Shown here: piece after piece, positions 37,260-46,118 of the stretch
Numbering within the stretch: position 1 is the stretch's first letter
Layout of the letters: every line of letters starts with the position of its first letter
Source: Enterobacteriaceae bacterium
GTDB taxonomy: Bacteria; Pseudomonadota; Gammaproteobacteria; Enterobacterales; Enterobacteriaceae
DNA length: 64,000 bases
Direction of reading: 5' to 3'
NCBI GenBank assembly: GCA_902363335.1
Contig: CABIZV010000008.1
Span: forward strand, 62,001 to 126,000
Notes under the pieces: model-generated
Database searches by the model: none
Seen by the model: only the letters and a program-made list of their open reading frames with translations
What the model was told of the DNA's origin: nothing
Position numbers and translations under genes: made by a program

Positions 37260-37661
37260 ATGGCGAAAGAATTTGGTCGCCCACAGCGCGTGTCTCAGGA
37301 AATGCAAAAAGAGATCGCTATCATCCTGCAGCGCGAAATTAAAGACCCGCGCCTGGGTATGATGACCACCGTTTCCGGTGTTGAAATGTCTCGCGACCTG
37401 GCCTATGCCAAAGTGTTCGTAACTTTCCTGAACGACAAAGATGAAGCTGCCGTGAAAGCAGGCATCAAAGCGTTACAGGAAGCCTCTGGCTTCATCCGTT
37501 CGCTGCTGGGTAAAGCCATGCGTCTGCGTATCGTGCCGGAACTGACCTTCTTCTACGACAACTCGTTGGTTGAAGGGATGCGCATGTCAAACCTGGTCAG
37601 CAACGTGGTCAAGCATGACGATGAACGTCGTGTGAACCCGGACGACAGCAAGGAGGACTGA
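37260..37661 (+). CDS. rbfA: Ribosome-binding factor A
   Basis: RbfA is a cold-shock 30S maturation factor that acts on the 5' end of 16S rRNA. The 133-residue KH-like protein has the family N-terminus MAKEFGRPQRVSQEMQKE and the FFYDNSLVEGMRMSNLV segment. The ATG at 37260 follows CTGGAG. Its stop overlaps the truB start as TGATG. Confidence 0.97.
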   Translation: MAKEFGRPQRVSQEMQKEIAIILQREIKDPRLGMMTTVSGVEMSRDLAYAKVFVTFLNDKDEAAVKAGIKALQEASGFIRSLLGKAMRLRIVPELTFFYDNSLVEGMRMSNLVSNVVKHDDERRVNPDDSKED

Positions 37662-38611
37662 TGAGTCGTCCTCGTCGTCGCGGCCGTGATATTCACGGCG
37701 TATTGTTGCTGGATAAGCCATTAGGCGCGTCCAGCAATGATGTGCTGCAAAAGGTTAAACGTATTTATAACGCTAACCGTGCCGGGCATACGGGTGCGCT
37801 GGATCCACTGGCAACCGGTATGCTGCCGATTTGCCTGGGTGAAGCCACCAAGTTTTCCCAGTATCTGCTCGACTCCGACAAACGCTATCGGGTGGTTGCA
37901 CGTTTAGGGCAACGTACCGATACCTCGGATGCTGAAGGGCAGATAGTGGAAGAGCGCCCGGTTAACGTCAGCGAGTCTCAGCTGGCCGAAGCGCTTGAGA
38001 GTTTCCGTGGTGATACCCAGCAGGTGCCATCGATGTACTCTGCGCTGAAGTATCAGGGGAAAAAACTCTACGAATACGCCCGTCAGGGAATTGAAGTGCC
38101 GCGTGAAGCGCGACCGATTACCGTCTACGAATTGCAGTTTATTCGTCATGAAGGTGATGAGGTTGAGCTGGAAATTCACTGCTCAAAAGGCACTTATATT
38201 CGTACCATCATTGACGATCTCGGCGAGAAGCTCGGCTGTGGCGCGCATGTCATTTTCCTGCGTCGTCTGGCGGTCAGCAAATACCCGGTTGAACGGATGG
38301 TGACGCTTGAGCATCTGCATGAGCTGGTTGCACAAGCCGAACAGCAGGGTATTCCGGCGCCAGAACTGCTCGATCCCTTATTGATGCCAATGGACAGCCC
38401 CGCGTCGGACTATCCGGTGGTAAATATTCCTCTCACCTCATCGGTTTACTTCAAAAACGGTAACCCGGTACGCACCACCGGCGCGCCGCTGGACGGCTTG
38501 GTTCGCGTGACTGAAGGGGAAGAAGGGAAATTTCTGGGTATGGGTGAAATTGATGATGAAGGCCGCGTGGCTCCACGCCGTCTGGTCGTCGAGTACACCG
38601 AGTCAGCCTGA
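37661..38611 (+). CDS. truB: tRNA pseudouridine(55) synthase TruB
   Basis: TruB makes pseudouridine 55 in the T loop of tRNAs and is also an RNA chaperone. The 316-residue protein has the catalytic D48 in RAGHTGALDPLATG, the SKGTYIRTI motif and a C-terminal PUA-like domain. An AAGGAGG ribosome site lies inside the end of rbfA, and the overlap implies coupling. Confidence 0.97.
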   Translation: MSRPRRRGRDIHGVLLLDKPLGASSNDVLQKVKRIYNANRAGHTGALDPLATGMLPICLGEATKFSQYLLDSDKRYRVVARLGQRTDTSDAEGQIVEERPVNVSESQLAEALESFRGDTQQVPSMYSALKYQGKKLYEYARQGIEVPREARPITVYELQFIRHEGDEVELEIHCSKGTYIRTIIDDLGEKLGCGAHVIFLRRLAVSKYPVERMVTLEHLHELVAQAEQQGIPAPELLDPLLMPMDSPASDYPVVNIPLTSSVYFKNGNPVRTTGAPLDGLVRVTEGEEGKFLGMGEIDDEGRVAPRRLVVEYTESA

Positions 38612-38620
38612 CTCTGTCGC

Positions 38621-38649
38621 TTGCGATAACAGAGCGCTGCGGGTAGAAT
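38621..38649 (+). promoter_or_regulatory. Sigma-70 promoter for rpsO
   Basis: TTGCGA (38621-38626) and TAGAAT (38644-38649) with a 17-base spacer, about 109 bases before rpsO. Confidence 0.75.
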
Positions 38650-38757
38650 ATCGCGGCTTAACGTCTGCTTAATTGTTTAACAATTGGCGCGCGTTATATC
38701 AGGGGTCGCTGAATTAGAGATCGGCACCCTTTCTTTCTTTTAAATTTGGAGTTCAAA

Positions 38758-39027
38758 ATGTCTCTAAGCGTTGAAGCTAAAGCAAAAATCGTTTCTGAGT
38801 TCGGTCGTGGCGAAAACGACAGTGGTTCTACCGAAGTTCAGGTTGCACTGCTGACTGCACAGATCAACCACCTGCAGGGTCACTTCTCTGAGCACAAAAA
38901 AGATCACCACAGCCGTCGTGGTCTGCTGCGTATGGTTTCTCAGCGTCGTAAACTGCTGGACTACCTGAAACGTAAAGATGTTGCACGTTACACTGCGCTG
39001 ATCGAGCGTCTGGGTCTGCGTCGCTAA
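38758..39027 (+). CDS. rpsO: 30S ribosomal protein S15
   Basis: S15 binds the central domain of 16S rRNA early in 30S assembly. The 89-residue protein has the conserved LTAQINHLQGHFSEHKKDHHSRRGLLRMVSQRR region. In E. coli S15 represses its own mRNA through a pseudoknot at the start site; the leader here is long enough (about 100 bases) for this but I did not fold it. The ATG at 38758 follows TTTGGAG. Confidence 0.98.
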   Translation: MSLSVEAKAKIVSEFGRGENDSGSTEVQVALLTAQINHLQGHFSEHKKDHHSRRGLLRMVSQRRKLLDYLKRKDVARYTALIERLGLRR

Positions 39028-39045
39028 CTCTCGCGAGTTTCAGAA

Positions 39046-39071
39046 AGAGGGGCCTTTATGGCCCCTTTTTT
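39046..39071 (+). terminator. Intrinsic terminator after rpsO
   Basis: AGGGGCC and GGCCCCT arms, 5-base loop, T run. In E. coli the equivalent terminator allows some read-through into pnp. Confidence 0.9.
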
Positions 39072-39242
39072 CCACCAGACGGCAGTACGTTATGAAAACA
39101 TGTACCCCAAAATCACTGATATGGTGTTCAGGCCATCCCATCTTGTTTAGATAAAATTAAGCTGGAATTGCCAACACAGCAGTATTTTGAAAGATAACGG
39201 GTATAATGTATTGTTGTTGTACATATTCTTCGTTGCAGAGGT

Positions 39243-39301
39243 TCGCGCGGCTAATGAGAGGCTTCACCCAGACCGGGTTAGGATTGTCATTAGTCGCGAG
39301 G
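39243..39301 (+). promoter_or_regulatory. pnp leader hairpin (RNase III processing site)
   Basis: TCGCGCGGCTAATGA at the left pairs with TCATTAGTCGCGA at the right, with a second inner stem CACCC/GGGTT, giving a long double-stranded leader. This matches the E. coli pnp leader cleaved by RNase III, after which PNPase represses its own mRNA. An upstream TATAAT at 39202-39207 is the likely pnp promoter -10. These elements fill the 347-base rpsO-pnp gap. Confidence 0.8.
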
Positions 39302-39374
39302 ATGCAAAGAAGATCGGTTCCATTGGCAGAGACACCAAGGGGTGTTCTGTCGCATATTAAGAAAGGATAGAATT

Positions 39375-41504
39375 TTGCTTAATCCGATCGTTCGTAAGTT
39401 CCAGTACGGCCAACACACCGTCACGCTGGAAACCGGCATGATGGCGCGTCAGGCGACTGCAGCCGTTATGGTTAGCATGGATGACACTGCGGTATTCGTT
39501 ACCGTTGTCGGCCAGAAAAAAGCGAAACCAGGCCAGGACTTCTTCCCGCTGACCGTTAACTATCAGGAGCGTACCTACGCTGCTGGCCGTATCCCAGGCA
39601 GCTTCTTCCGTCGTGAAGGCCGTCCAAGCGAAGGCGAAACCCTGATCGCGCGTCTGATTGACCGCCCGGTTCGTCCGCTGTTCCCAGAAGGTTTTGTTAA
39701 CGAAGTCCAGGTTATTGCGACCGTGGTTTCCGTTAACCCACAGATCAACCCAGATATCGTGGCAATGATCGGTGCATCTGCTGCGCTGTCCCTGTCCGGT
39801 ATTCCGTTCAACGGCCCAATCGGTGCTGCACGTGTTGGTTATATCAATGACCAGTACGTACTGAACCCGACTCAGGACGAGCTGAAAGAAAGCAAACTGA
39901 ACCTGGTTGTTGCCGGTACCGAAGGTGCCGTGCTGATGGTTGAATCCGAAGCAGAATTGCTGAGCGAAGACCAGATGCTGGGTGCTGTCGTGTTTGGTCA
40001 CGATCAGCAGCAGGTTGTTATCAAAGAAATCAACGAGCTGGTTAAAGAAGCCGGTAAACCACGTTGGGATTGGCAGCCAGAAGCCGTCAACGAAGCGCTG
40101 AATGCGCGCGTTGCTGCGCTGGCGGAAGCACGCCTGAGCGACGCTTACCGTATCACCGACAAACAAGAGCGTTATGCTCAGGTTGACGTGATTAAATCTG
40201 AAACCATCGCTCAGCTGACCGCAGAAGACGAAACCCTGGACGCTAACGAGCTGGGTGAAATCCTGCACGCTATCGAGAAAAACGTTGTTCGTAGCCGCGT
40301 ACTGGCAGGCGAGCCGCGTATCGATGGCCGTGAAAAAGACATGATCCGTGGTCTGGACGTTCGTACTGGCGTACTGCCACGTACTCACGGCTCTGCGCTG
40401 TTCACCCGTGGCGAAACTCAGGCGCTGGTTACCGCGACCCTGGGCACCACCCGTGACGCACAGAACCTCGACGAGCTGATGGGCGAGCGTACTGACAACT
40501 TCCTGTTCCACTACAACTTCCCTCCGTACTGCGTAGGTGAAACTGGCATGGTGGGTTCTCCTAAGCGTCGTGAAATTGGTCACGGTCGTCTGGCGAAACG
40601 CGGCGTGCTGGCAGTGATGCCGGATCTGGACAAATTCCCGTACACCGTACGTGTTGTGTCTGAAATCACCGAATCCAACGGTTCTTCTTCCATGGCTTCC
40701 GTGTGTGGTGCTTCTCTGGCGCTGATGGACGCAGGCGTGCCAATCAAAGCGGCCGTTGCGGGTATCGCGATGGGTCTGGTGAAAGAAGGCGACAACTACG
40801 TTGTTCTGTCTGACATCCTGGGCGACGAAGATCACCTGGGTGATATGGACTTCAAAGTAGCGGGTTCCCGCGACGGTATCTCTGCGCTGCAGATGGATAT
40901 CAAAATTGAAGGCATCACCAAAGAGATCATGAAGGCCGCTCTGAACCAGGCTAAAGGTGCACGTCTGCACATCCTGGGCGTGATGGAACAGGCGATTAAC
41001 GCGCCACGTGGCGACATCTCTCAGTTCGCTCCACGTATCCACACGATCAAGATCAGCCCAGACAAGATTAAAGACGTTATCGGTAAAGGCGGTTCTGTTA
41101 TCCGTGCGCTGACCGAAGAAACTGGCACCACAATCGAAATCGAAGATGACGGTACCGTGAAAATTGCAGCGACTGACGGCGAAAAAGCGAAATACGCGAT
41201 TCGTCGTATCGAAGAGATCACCGCAGAAATCGAAGTGGGTCGTATCTACAACGGTAAAGTGACTCGTATCGTCGACTTCGGTGCATTCGTTGCAATCGGT
41301 GGCGGTAAAGAAGGTCTGGTTCACATCTCTCAGATCGCTGACAAGCGCGTTGAGAAAGTGACCGACTATCTGCAGATGAACCAGGAAGTGCCGGTTAAAG
41401 TTCTGGAAGTTGACCGTCAGGGCCGCGTACGTCTGAGCATCAAAGAAGCAACTGAACAGTCTTCTACCGCACCGGTTGCACCGGCAGCGGAACAAGGCGA
41501 GTAA
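39375..41504 (+). CDS. pnp: Polyribonucleotide nucleotidyltransferase (PNPase)
   Basis: PNPase degrades RNA 3'-to-5' by phosphorolysis and is part of the degradosome. The 709-residue protein has two RNase PH-like domains (the second with the FFYNFPPY-like FHYNFPPYCVGETG and GHGRLAKRG motifs), a KH domain (IKDVIGKGGSVIRAL) and an S1 domain (YNGKVTRIVDFGAFV). The TTG start gives the conserved N-terminus LLNPIVRKFQYGQHTV, with AAAGGA upstream; ORF extension past it lacks conservation. Confidence 0.98.
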   Translation: MLNPIVRKFQYGQHTVTLETGMMARQATAAVMVSMDDTAVFVTVVGQKKAKPGQDFFPLTVNYQERTYAAGRIPGSFFRREGRPSEGETLIARLIDRPVRPLFPEGFVNEVQVIATVVSVNPQINPDIVAMIGASAALSLSGIPFNGPIGAARVGYINDQYVLNPTQDELKESKLNLVVAGTEGAVLMVESEAELLSEDQMLGAVVFGHDQQQVVIKEINELVKEAGKPRWDWQPEAVNEALNARVAALAEARLSDAYRITDKQERYAQVDVIKSETIAQLTAEDETLDANELGEILHAIEKNVVRSRVLAGEPRIDGREKDMIRGLDVRTGVLPRTHGSALFTRGETQALVTATLGTTRDAQNLDELMGERTDNFLFHYNFPPYCVGETGMVGSPKRREIGHGRLAKRGVLAVMPDLDKFPYTVRVVSEITESNGSSSMASVCGASLALMDAGVPIKAAVAGIAMGLVKEGDNYVVLSDILGDEDHLGDMDFKVAGSRDGISALQMDIKIEGITKEIMKAALNQAKGARLHILGVMEQAINAPRGDISQFAPRIHTIKISPDKIKDVIGKGGSVIRALTEETGTTIEIEDDGTVKIAATDGEKAKYAIRRIEEITAEIEVGRIYNGKVTRIVDFGAFVAIGGGKEGLVHISQIADKRVEKVTDYLQMNQEVPVKVLEVDRQGRVRLSIKEATEQSSTAPVAPAAEQGE

Positions 41505-41515
41505 GATTGCCTTTT

Positions 41516-41537
41516 GCCCTCCGCGTTTGCGGAGGGC
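41516..41537. other. Hairpin between pnp and nlpI
   Basis: GCCCTCCGC and GCGGAGGGC pair perfectly around GTTT. No T run follows, so read-through to nlpI is expected; it may define a processing or mRNA stability point. Confidence 0.5.
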
Positions 41538-41614
41538 GCATTTCGCTGGCATGATGCCTTGTTTGCATGCGGGGAACAGGACGTTCATCCATTTGTTGTC
41601 TTCGGGAGTGGGAA

Positions 41615-42499
41615 ATGAAGCCTTTTTTGCGCTGGTGTTTCGTGGCGACAGCACTCACGCTGGCAGGATGCAACAGCTCTGCCTGGCGTAAAAGTGAAGT
41701 CCTCGCGGTACCATTGCAACCGACTTTACAGCAGGAAGTGATCCTGGCACGCATGGAACAAATTCTTGCCAGTCGGGCTTTGACCGATGACGAACGCGCA
41801 CAGCTTTTATATGAGCGCGGAGTGTTGTATGATAGTCTAGGTTTGAGAGCATTAGCGCGTAACGATTTTTCGCAAGCGCTGGCTATCAGACCCGATATGC
41901 CTGAAGTATTCAATTACTTAGGCATTTATTTAACGCAGGCAGGCAATTTTGATGCTGCCTATGAAGCGTTTGATTCTGTACTTGAGCTTGATCCAACTTA
42001 CAATTATGCGCACTTGAACCGCGGCATCGCACTTTATTACGGTGGCCGTGCTAAATTAGCGCAAGATGATCTGCTAGCGTTTTATCAAGACGATCCCAAT
42101 GATCCTTTCCGCAGCCTGTGGCTATATCTCGCTGAGCAGAAGCTCGATGAGAAGCAGGCCAAAGATGCGTTGAAGCAACGCTTCGACAAATCGGATAAAG
42201 AGCAATGGGGATGGAACATTGTCGAGTTCTACCTGGGCAACATTGACGAAAAAACGTTAATGGAACGCCTGAAGGCGGACGCAACGGATAACACCTCGCT
42301 CGCTGAGCATCTCAGTGAAACCAACTTCTATTTAGGTAAGTACTACCTAAGTCTGGGGGACAAGGACAGCGCTACGGCACTGTTCAAACTGGCGGTTGCC
42401 AACAACGTACACAACTACGTTGAGCACCGATACGCATTGTTGGAATTAGCGCTCTTGGGCCAGGAGCAAGATGACCTGGCAGAATCGGACCAGCAATAG
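41615..42499 (+). CDS. nlpI: TPR lipoprotein NlpI
   Basis: NlpI is an outer-membrane lipoprotein that acts as an adaptor for the protease Prc and for peptidoglycan hydrolases such as MepS. The 294-residue precursor has a lipobox ending LAGC with C19, then TPR-like helices (RALARNDFSQALAIRPDMPEV and similar). The ATG at 41615 follows CGGGAG and gives the E. coli length; the longer frame is rejected. It lies between pnp and deaD as in E. coli. Confidence 0.97.
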   Translation: MKPFLRWCFVATALTLAGCNSSAWRKSEVLAVPLQPTLQQEVILARMEQILASRALTDDERAQLLYERGVLYDSLGLRALARNDFSQALAIRPDMPEVFNYLGIYLTQAGNFDAAYEAFDSVLELDPTYNYAHLNRGIALYYGGRAKLAQDDLLAFYQDDPNDPFRSLWLYLAEQKLDEKQAKDALKQRFDKSDKEQWGWNIVEFYLGNIDEKTLMERLKADATDNTSLAEHLSETNFYLGKYYLSLGDKDSATALFKLAVANNVHNYVEHRYALLELALLGQEQDDLAESDQQ

Positions 42500-42604
42500 C
42501 TGACGTACACATCAGCCCATAATCTCTTTTGATTGTCATCACCTTAACGGGTGAGGGCGTTGTTGTTCGTTAATACACCTACTTTGAGCCGGTTCACACT
42601 TTTA

Positions 42605-42685
42605 ATGAAAATTACCGAAAATTTTCACGATGAGTTATGTAGACTGGCCGCCATTAATTTTGAGGCACACGTACTACATGGCTGA
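42605..42685 (+). CDS. yrbN: Small protein YrbN (26 aa)
   Basis: An ATG at 42605 opens a 26-codon frame starting MKITENFHDELCRL and ending AHVLHG, and its stop TGA lies 8 bases inside deaD. It corresponds to the small E. coli protein YrbN found in the same position. The overlap suggests that its translation is coupled to deaD and may influence DeaD synthesis. No independent function is known. Confidence 0.85.
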   Translation: MKITENFHDELCRLAAINFEAHVLHG

Positions 42686-44639
42686 ATTCGAAACCACTTT
42701 TGCAGATCTGGGGCTTAAAGCTCCTATCCTTGAAGCCCTTAACGATCTGGGTTACGAAAAACCATCTCCGATCCAGGCTGAGTGTATCCCACACCTGCTG
42801 GGCGGCCGCGATGTTCTGGGTATGGCCCAGACCGGTAGCGGTAAAACCGCAGCGTTCTCCTTACCGCTGCTGAACAACCTTGATCCTGAGCTGAAAGCAC
42901 CACAGATTCTGGTGCTGGCACCGACCCGCGAACTGGCGGTTCAGGTTGCTGAAGCAATGACTGAATTTTCTAAACACATGCGCGGCGTAAACGTGGTAGC
43001 CCTTTACGGCGGCCAGCGTTATGACGTGCAGTTACGCGCCCTGCGTCAAGGGCCACAGATTGTCGTCGGTACTCCGGGTCGTCTGTTAGACCACCTGAAG
43101 CGCGGCACCCTGGATCTCTCTAAACTGAGCGGTCTGGTGCTGGACGAAGCTGACGAAATGCTGCGTATGGGCTTTATCGAAGACGTTGAAACCATCATGG
43201 CTCAGATCCCAGAAGGTCATCAGACCGCTCTGTTCTCTGCAACCATGCCGGAAGCAATTCGTCGTATTACCCGTCGCTTTATGAAAGATCCGCAGGAAGT
43301 GCGCATTCAGTCTAGCGTCACTACCCGCCCTGACATCAGCCAGAGCTTCTGGTCTGTCTACGGCATGCGTAAAAACGAAGCGCTGGTACGTTTCCTGGAA
43401 GCGGAAGATTTTGATGCGGCGATTATCTTCGTGCGTACCAAAAACGCGACTCTGGAAGTGGCTGAAGCTCTGGAACGTAGCGGCTACAGCAGCGCTGCGC
43501 TGAACGGTGACATGAACCAGTCTCTGCGTGAGCAGACTCTGGAACGTCTGAAAGACGGTCGCCTGGACATCCTGATCGCAACCGACGTTGCGGCACGTGG
43601 TCTGGACGTTGAGCGTATTAGCCTTGTTGTTAACTACGACATCCCAATGGACTCTGAGTCTTACGTTCACCGTATCGGTCGTACCGGTCGTGCGGGTCGT
43701 GCGGGTCGTGCGCTGCTGTTCGTTGAGAACCGCGAGCGTCGTCTGCTGCGCAACATCGAACGCACCATGAAACTGTCCATTCCAGAAGTTGAACTGCCAA
43801 ACGCAGATCTGCTGGGCAAACGCCGTCTGGAAAAATTCGCCGCGAAAGTACAGCAGCAGCTGGAAAGCAGCGATCTGGATCAGTACCGTGCACTGCTGGC
43901 GCAAATTAAGCCAACCGCAGAAGGCGAAGAGCTGGATGTTGAAACGCTGGCCGCTGCGCTGCTGAAAATGGCACAGGGCGAACGTTCTCTGATCGTTCCA
44001 CCTGATGCGCCTATGCGTGCTAAGCGTGAGTTCCGTGAGCGTGACGATCGTTTCGAACGTCGTGGCGACCGTAATGACCGTGGTCCACGTGACCGTGCTG
44101 AGCGTGGCGGTGAAGATCGTCCTAAGCGCGAACGTCGTGACGTTGGCGATATGGAGCTGTACCGCATTGAAGTTGGCCGTGATGATGGTGTTGAAGTTCG
44201 TCATATCGTTGGCGCGATTGCTAACGAAGGCGACATCAGCAGCCGTTACATCGGTAACATCAAGCTGTTCGGTACTCACTCTACTATCGAACTGCCAAAA
44301 GGTATGCCGGGCGAAGTTCTGCAACACTTTACTCGTACTCGCATTCTGAACAAGCCAATGAACATGCAGCTGATGGGCGATGCCCAGCCGCGTCCTGGTG
44401 GTCGTGGTGGCGAGCGTCGTGAAGGCGGCCGTGCTTACGGCGGCGGTGGCGAACGTCGTGAAGGCGGTCGTGGCTTTGGCGGTGAGCGCCGTGAAGGTGG
44501 CCGTGGTGATGGTCGTCGTTTCAGCGGCGAACGTCGTGACGGCGGCAACGGTAACCGTGCGCCGCGCCGTGATGATGCTGGTGCTGCACCGCGTCGTGAC
44601 GACTCTACCGGTCGTCGTCGTTTCGGTGGTGACGCATAA
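42678..44639 (+). CDS. deaD: Cold-shock DEAD-box RNA helicase DeaD (CsdA)
   Basis: DeaD unwinds RNA during ribosome assembly and mRNA decay, mainly in the cold. The 653-residue protein has the Q motif (YEKPSPIQAE), motif I AQTGSGKT (50-57), DEAD in VLDEADEML, SAT, and HRIGRTGRAGR, then a DbpA-like RNA-binding domain and an Arg/Gly-rich tail. The tail has several GERREGGR-type repeats and the protein is about 24 residues longer than E. coli DeaD. The ATG at 42678 overlaps yrbN. Confidence 0.97.
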   Translation: MAEFETTFADLGLKAPILEALNDLGYEKPSPIQAECIPHLLGGRDVLGMAQTGSGKTAAFSLPLLNNLDPELKAPQILVLAPTRELAVQVAEAMTEFSKHMRGVNVVALYGGQRYDVQLRALRQGPQIVVGTPGRLLDHLKRGTLDLSKLSGLVLDEADEMLRMGFIEDVETIMAQIPEGHQTALFSATMPEAIRRITRRFMKDPQEVRIQSSVTTRPDISQSFWSVYGMRKNEALVRFLEAEDFDAAIIFVRTKNATLEVAEALERSGYSSAALNGDMNQSLREQTLERLKDGRLDILIATDVAARGLDVERISLVVNYDIPMDSESYVHRIGRTGRAGRAGRALLFVENRERRLLRNIERTMKLSIPEVELPNADLLGKRRLEKFAAKVQQQLESSDLDQYRALLAQIKPTAEGEELDVETLAAALLKMAQGERSLIVPPDAPMRAKREFRERDDRFERRGDRNDRGPRDRAERGGEDRPKRERRDVGDMELYRIEVGRDDGVEVRHIVGAIANEGDISSRYIGNIKLFGTHSTIELPKGMPGEVLQHFTRTRILNKPMNMQLMGDAQPRPGGRGGERREGGRAYGGGGERREGGRGFGGERREGGRGDGRRFSGERRDGGNGNRAPRRDDAGAAPRRDDSTGRRRFGGDA

Positions 44640-44673
44640 GCCTCGCAGCTTATTAGCGTAAAGTAATAATTAC

Positions 44674-44705
44674 AGCCCCGATCTTTATGATTGGGGCTTT
44701 TTTTT
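44674..44705 (+). terminator. Intrinsic terminator after deaD
   Basis: AGCCCCGATC and GATTGGGGCT (one G-T pair) enclose a 5-base loop, followed by a T run. Confidence 0.9.
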
Positions 44706-44714
44706 ATTTCATTT

Positions 44715-44732
44715 GTACTCGTGTACTGGTAC
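44715..44732. promoter_or_regulatory. Likely TrpR operator upstream of mtr
   Basis: GTACTCGTGTACTGGTAC matches 14 of 18 bases of the palindromic trp operator core (GTACTAGTTAACTAGTAC). It lies 54 bases before the mtr start, where E. coli mtr is repressed by TrpR with tryptophan. A clear TyrR box was not found. Confidence 0.75.
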
Positions 44733-44785
44733 AGTGCGACACATTGGAATGCAGTAGCAAAATAATACACTGGAGATAAGGCTGT

Positions 44786-46030
44786 ATGGCGACACTAACC
44801 ACCACCCAGACGTCCCCATCGCTGCTTGGCGGCGTGGTGATCATTGGCGGCACAATCATTGGTGCTGGGATGTTTTCCTTACCGGTCGTCATGTCCGGGG
44901 CGTGGTTTTTCTGGTCAATGGCGGCGCTGGTGTTTACCTGGTTCTGCATGCTGCACTCAGGGCTAATGATCCTTGAGGCCAATCTGAACTACCGCATTGG
45001 TTCAAGCTTCGACACCATCACGAAAGATCTGCTGGGCAAGGGCTGGAACGTCGTTAACGGCATCTCTATTGCTTTTGTGCTCTACATCCTGACCTACGCC
45101 TACATTTCAGCGAGCGGCTCGATTCTGCACCATACCTTTGCTGAGATGTTGCTGAATGTTCCGGCACGTGTGGCGGGCTTTGGCTTTGCACTGCTGGTGG
45201 CGTTCGTGGTGTGGTTGAGTACCAAAGCGGTAAGCCGAATGACGGCCATCGTGCTGGGCGCCAAGGTCATCACCTTCTTCCTGACCTTCGGTAGCCTGAT
45301 GGGCCACGTCACGCCAACGACGCTGTTTAACGTTGCGGAGACGCATGCCAGCTATACGCCTTACCTGCTGATGACGCTGCCGTTCTGTCTGGCCTCGTTT
45401 GGCTATCACGGCAACGTGCCGAGCCTGATGAAATACTACGGCAAAGATCCTAAGACCATCGTGAAGTGCCTGGTCTACGGTACGCTGCTGGCGCTGGTGC
45501 TCTACACGGTGTGGCTGTTGGCGACGATGGGTAACATCCCACGTCCAGAATTTATCGGCATCGCGCAAAAGGGCGGTAATATCGATGTGCTGGTACAGGC
45601 GCTGAGCGGCGTGCTTAATAGCCGTAGCCTCGATCTCCTGCTGGTGGTGTTCTCAAACTTTGCGGTAGCCAGCTCGTTCCTTGGCGTGACGCTGGGGCTG
45701 TTTGACTACCTGGCGGATCTGTTCGGCTTTGATGATTCTGCGCTGGGCCGTTTTAAAACCGCGCTGCTGACCTTCCTGCCGCCGATTATCGGTGGTCTGT
45801 TATGGCCGAACGGTTTCCTGTACGCCATTGGCTATGCGGGGCTGGCGGCAACGATTTGGGCGGCAATTGTTCCGGCGCTGCTGGCGCGTAAATCCCGCAA
45901 GCGTTTTGGTAGCCCGAAATTCCGCGTCTGGGGCGGTAAGCCGATGATTGCGCTGATTCTGGTGTTCGGGGTGGGTAACGCGTTGGTGCATGTGCTGTCG
46001 AGCTTTAATTTACTGCCGGTTTATCAGTAA
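44786..46030 (+). CDS. mtr: Tryptophan-specific permease Mtr
   Basis: Mtr is the high-affinity tryptophan:proton symporter of the inner membrane. The 414-residue protein has about 11 membrane helices and the aromatic amino-acid permease signature GGVVIIGGTIIGAGMFSLPVV near the N-terminus, with SFGYHGNVPSLMKYYG in the middle. The TrpR operator upstream supports the specificity call over the related TnaB and TyrP. Confidence 0.96.
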   Translation: MATLTTTQTSPSLLGGVVIIGGTIIGAGMFSLPVVMSGAWFFWSMAALVFTWFCMLHSGLMILEANLNYRIGSSFDTITKDLLGKGWNVVNGISIAFVLYILTYAYISASGSILHHTFAEMLLNVPARVAGFGFALLVAFVVWLSTKAVSRMTAIVLGAKVITFFLTFGSLMGHVTPTTLFNVAETHASYTPYLLMTLPFCLASFGYHGNVPSLMKYYGKDPKTIVKCLVYGTLLALVLYTVWLLATMGNIPRPEFIGIAQKGGNIDVLVQALSGVLNSRSLDLLLVVFSNFAVASSFLGVTLGLFDYLADLFGFDDSALGRFKTALLTFLPPIIGGLLWPNGFLYAIGYAGLAATIWAAIVPALLARKSRKRFGSPKFRVWGGKPMIALILVFGVGNALVHVLSSFNLLPVYQ

Positions 46031-46037
46031 GGCAATT

Positions 46038-46108
46038 GCCCGGTGGCGCTAAGCTTACCGGGCCTACATTTTTTGCGTAGGCCGGATAAGGCGTAGCCGC
46101 CATCCGGC
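46038..46108. repeat. REP pair (BIME) between mtr and yhbW
   Basis: Elements at 46038-46067 (GCCCGGTGGCGCTAAGC start) and 46077-46108 (GTAGGCCGGATAAGGCG start), inverted with respect to each other, between convergent genes. Confidence 0.87.
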
Positions 46109-46118
46109 ACAAACTGCA

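Noticed and set aside
39357..41654. 765-codon minus-strand ORF opposite pnp
   Set aside because: It is a shadow created by the codon bias of pnp; composition and lack of a recognisable domain argue against coding.
43086..44327. 413-codon minus-strand ORF opposite deaD
   Set aside because: Antisense shadow of a highly expressed gene; no family features.
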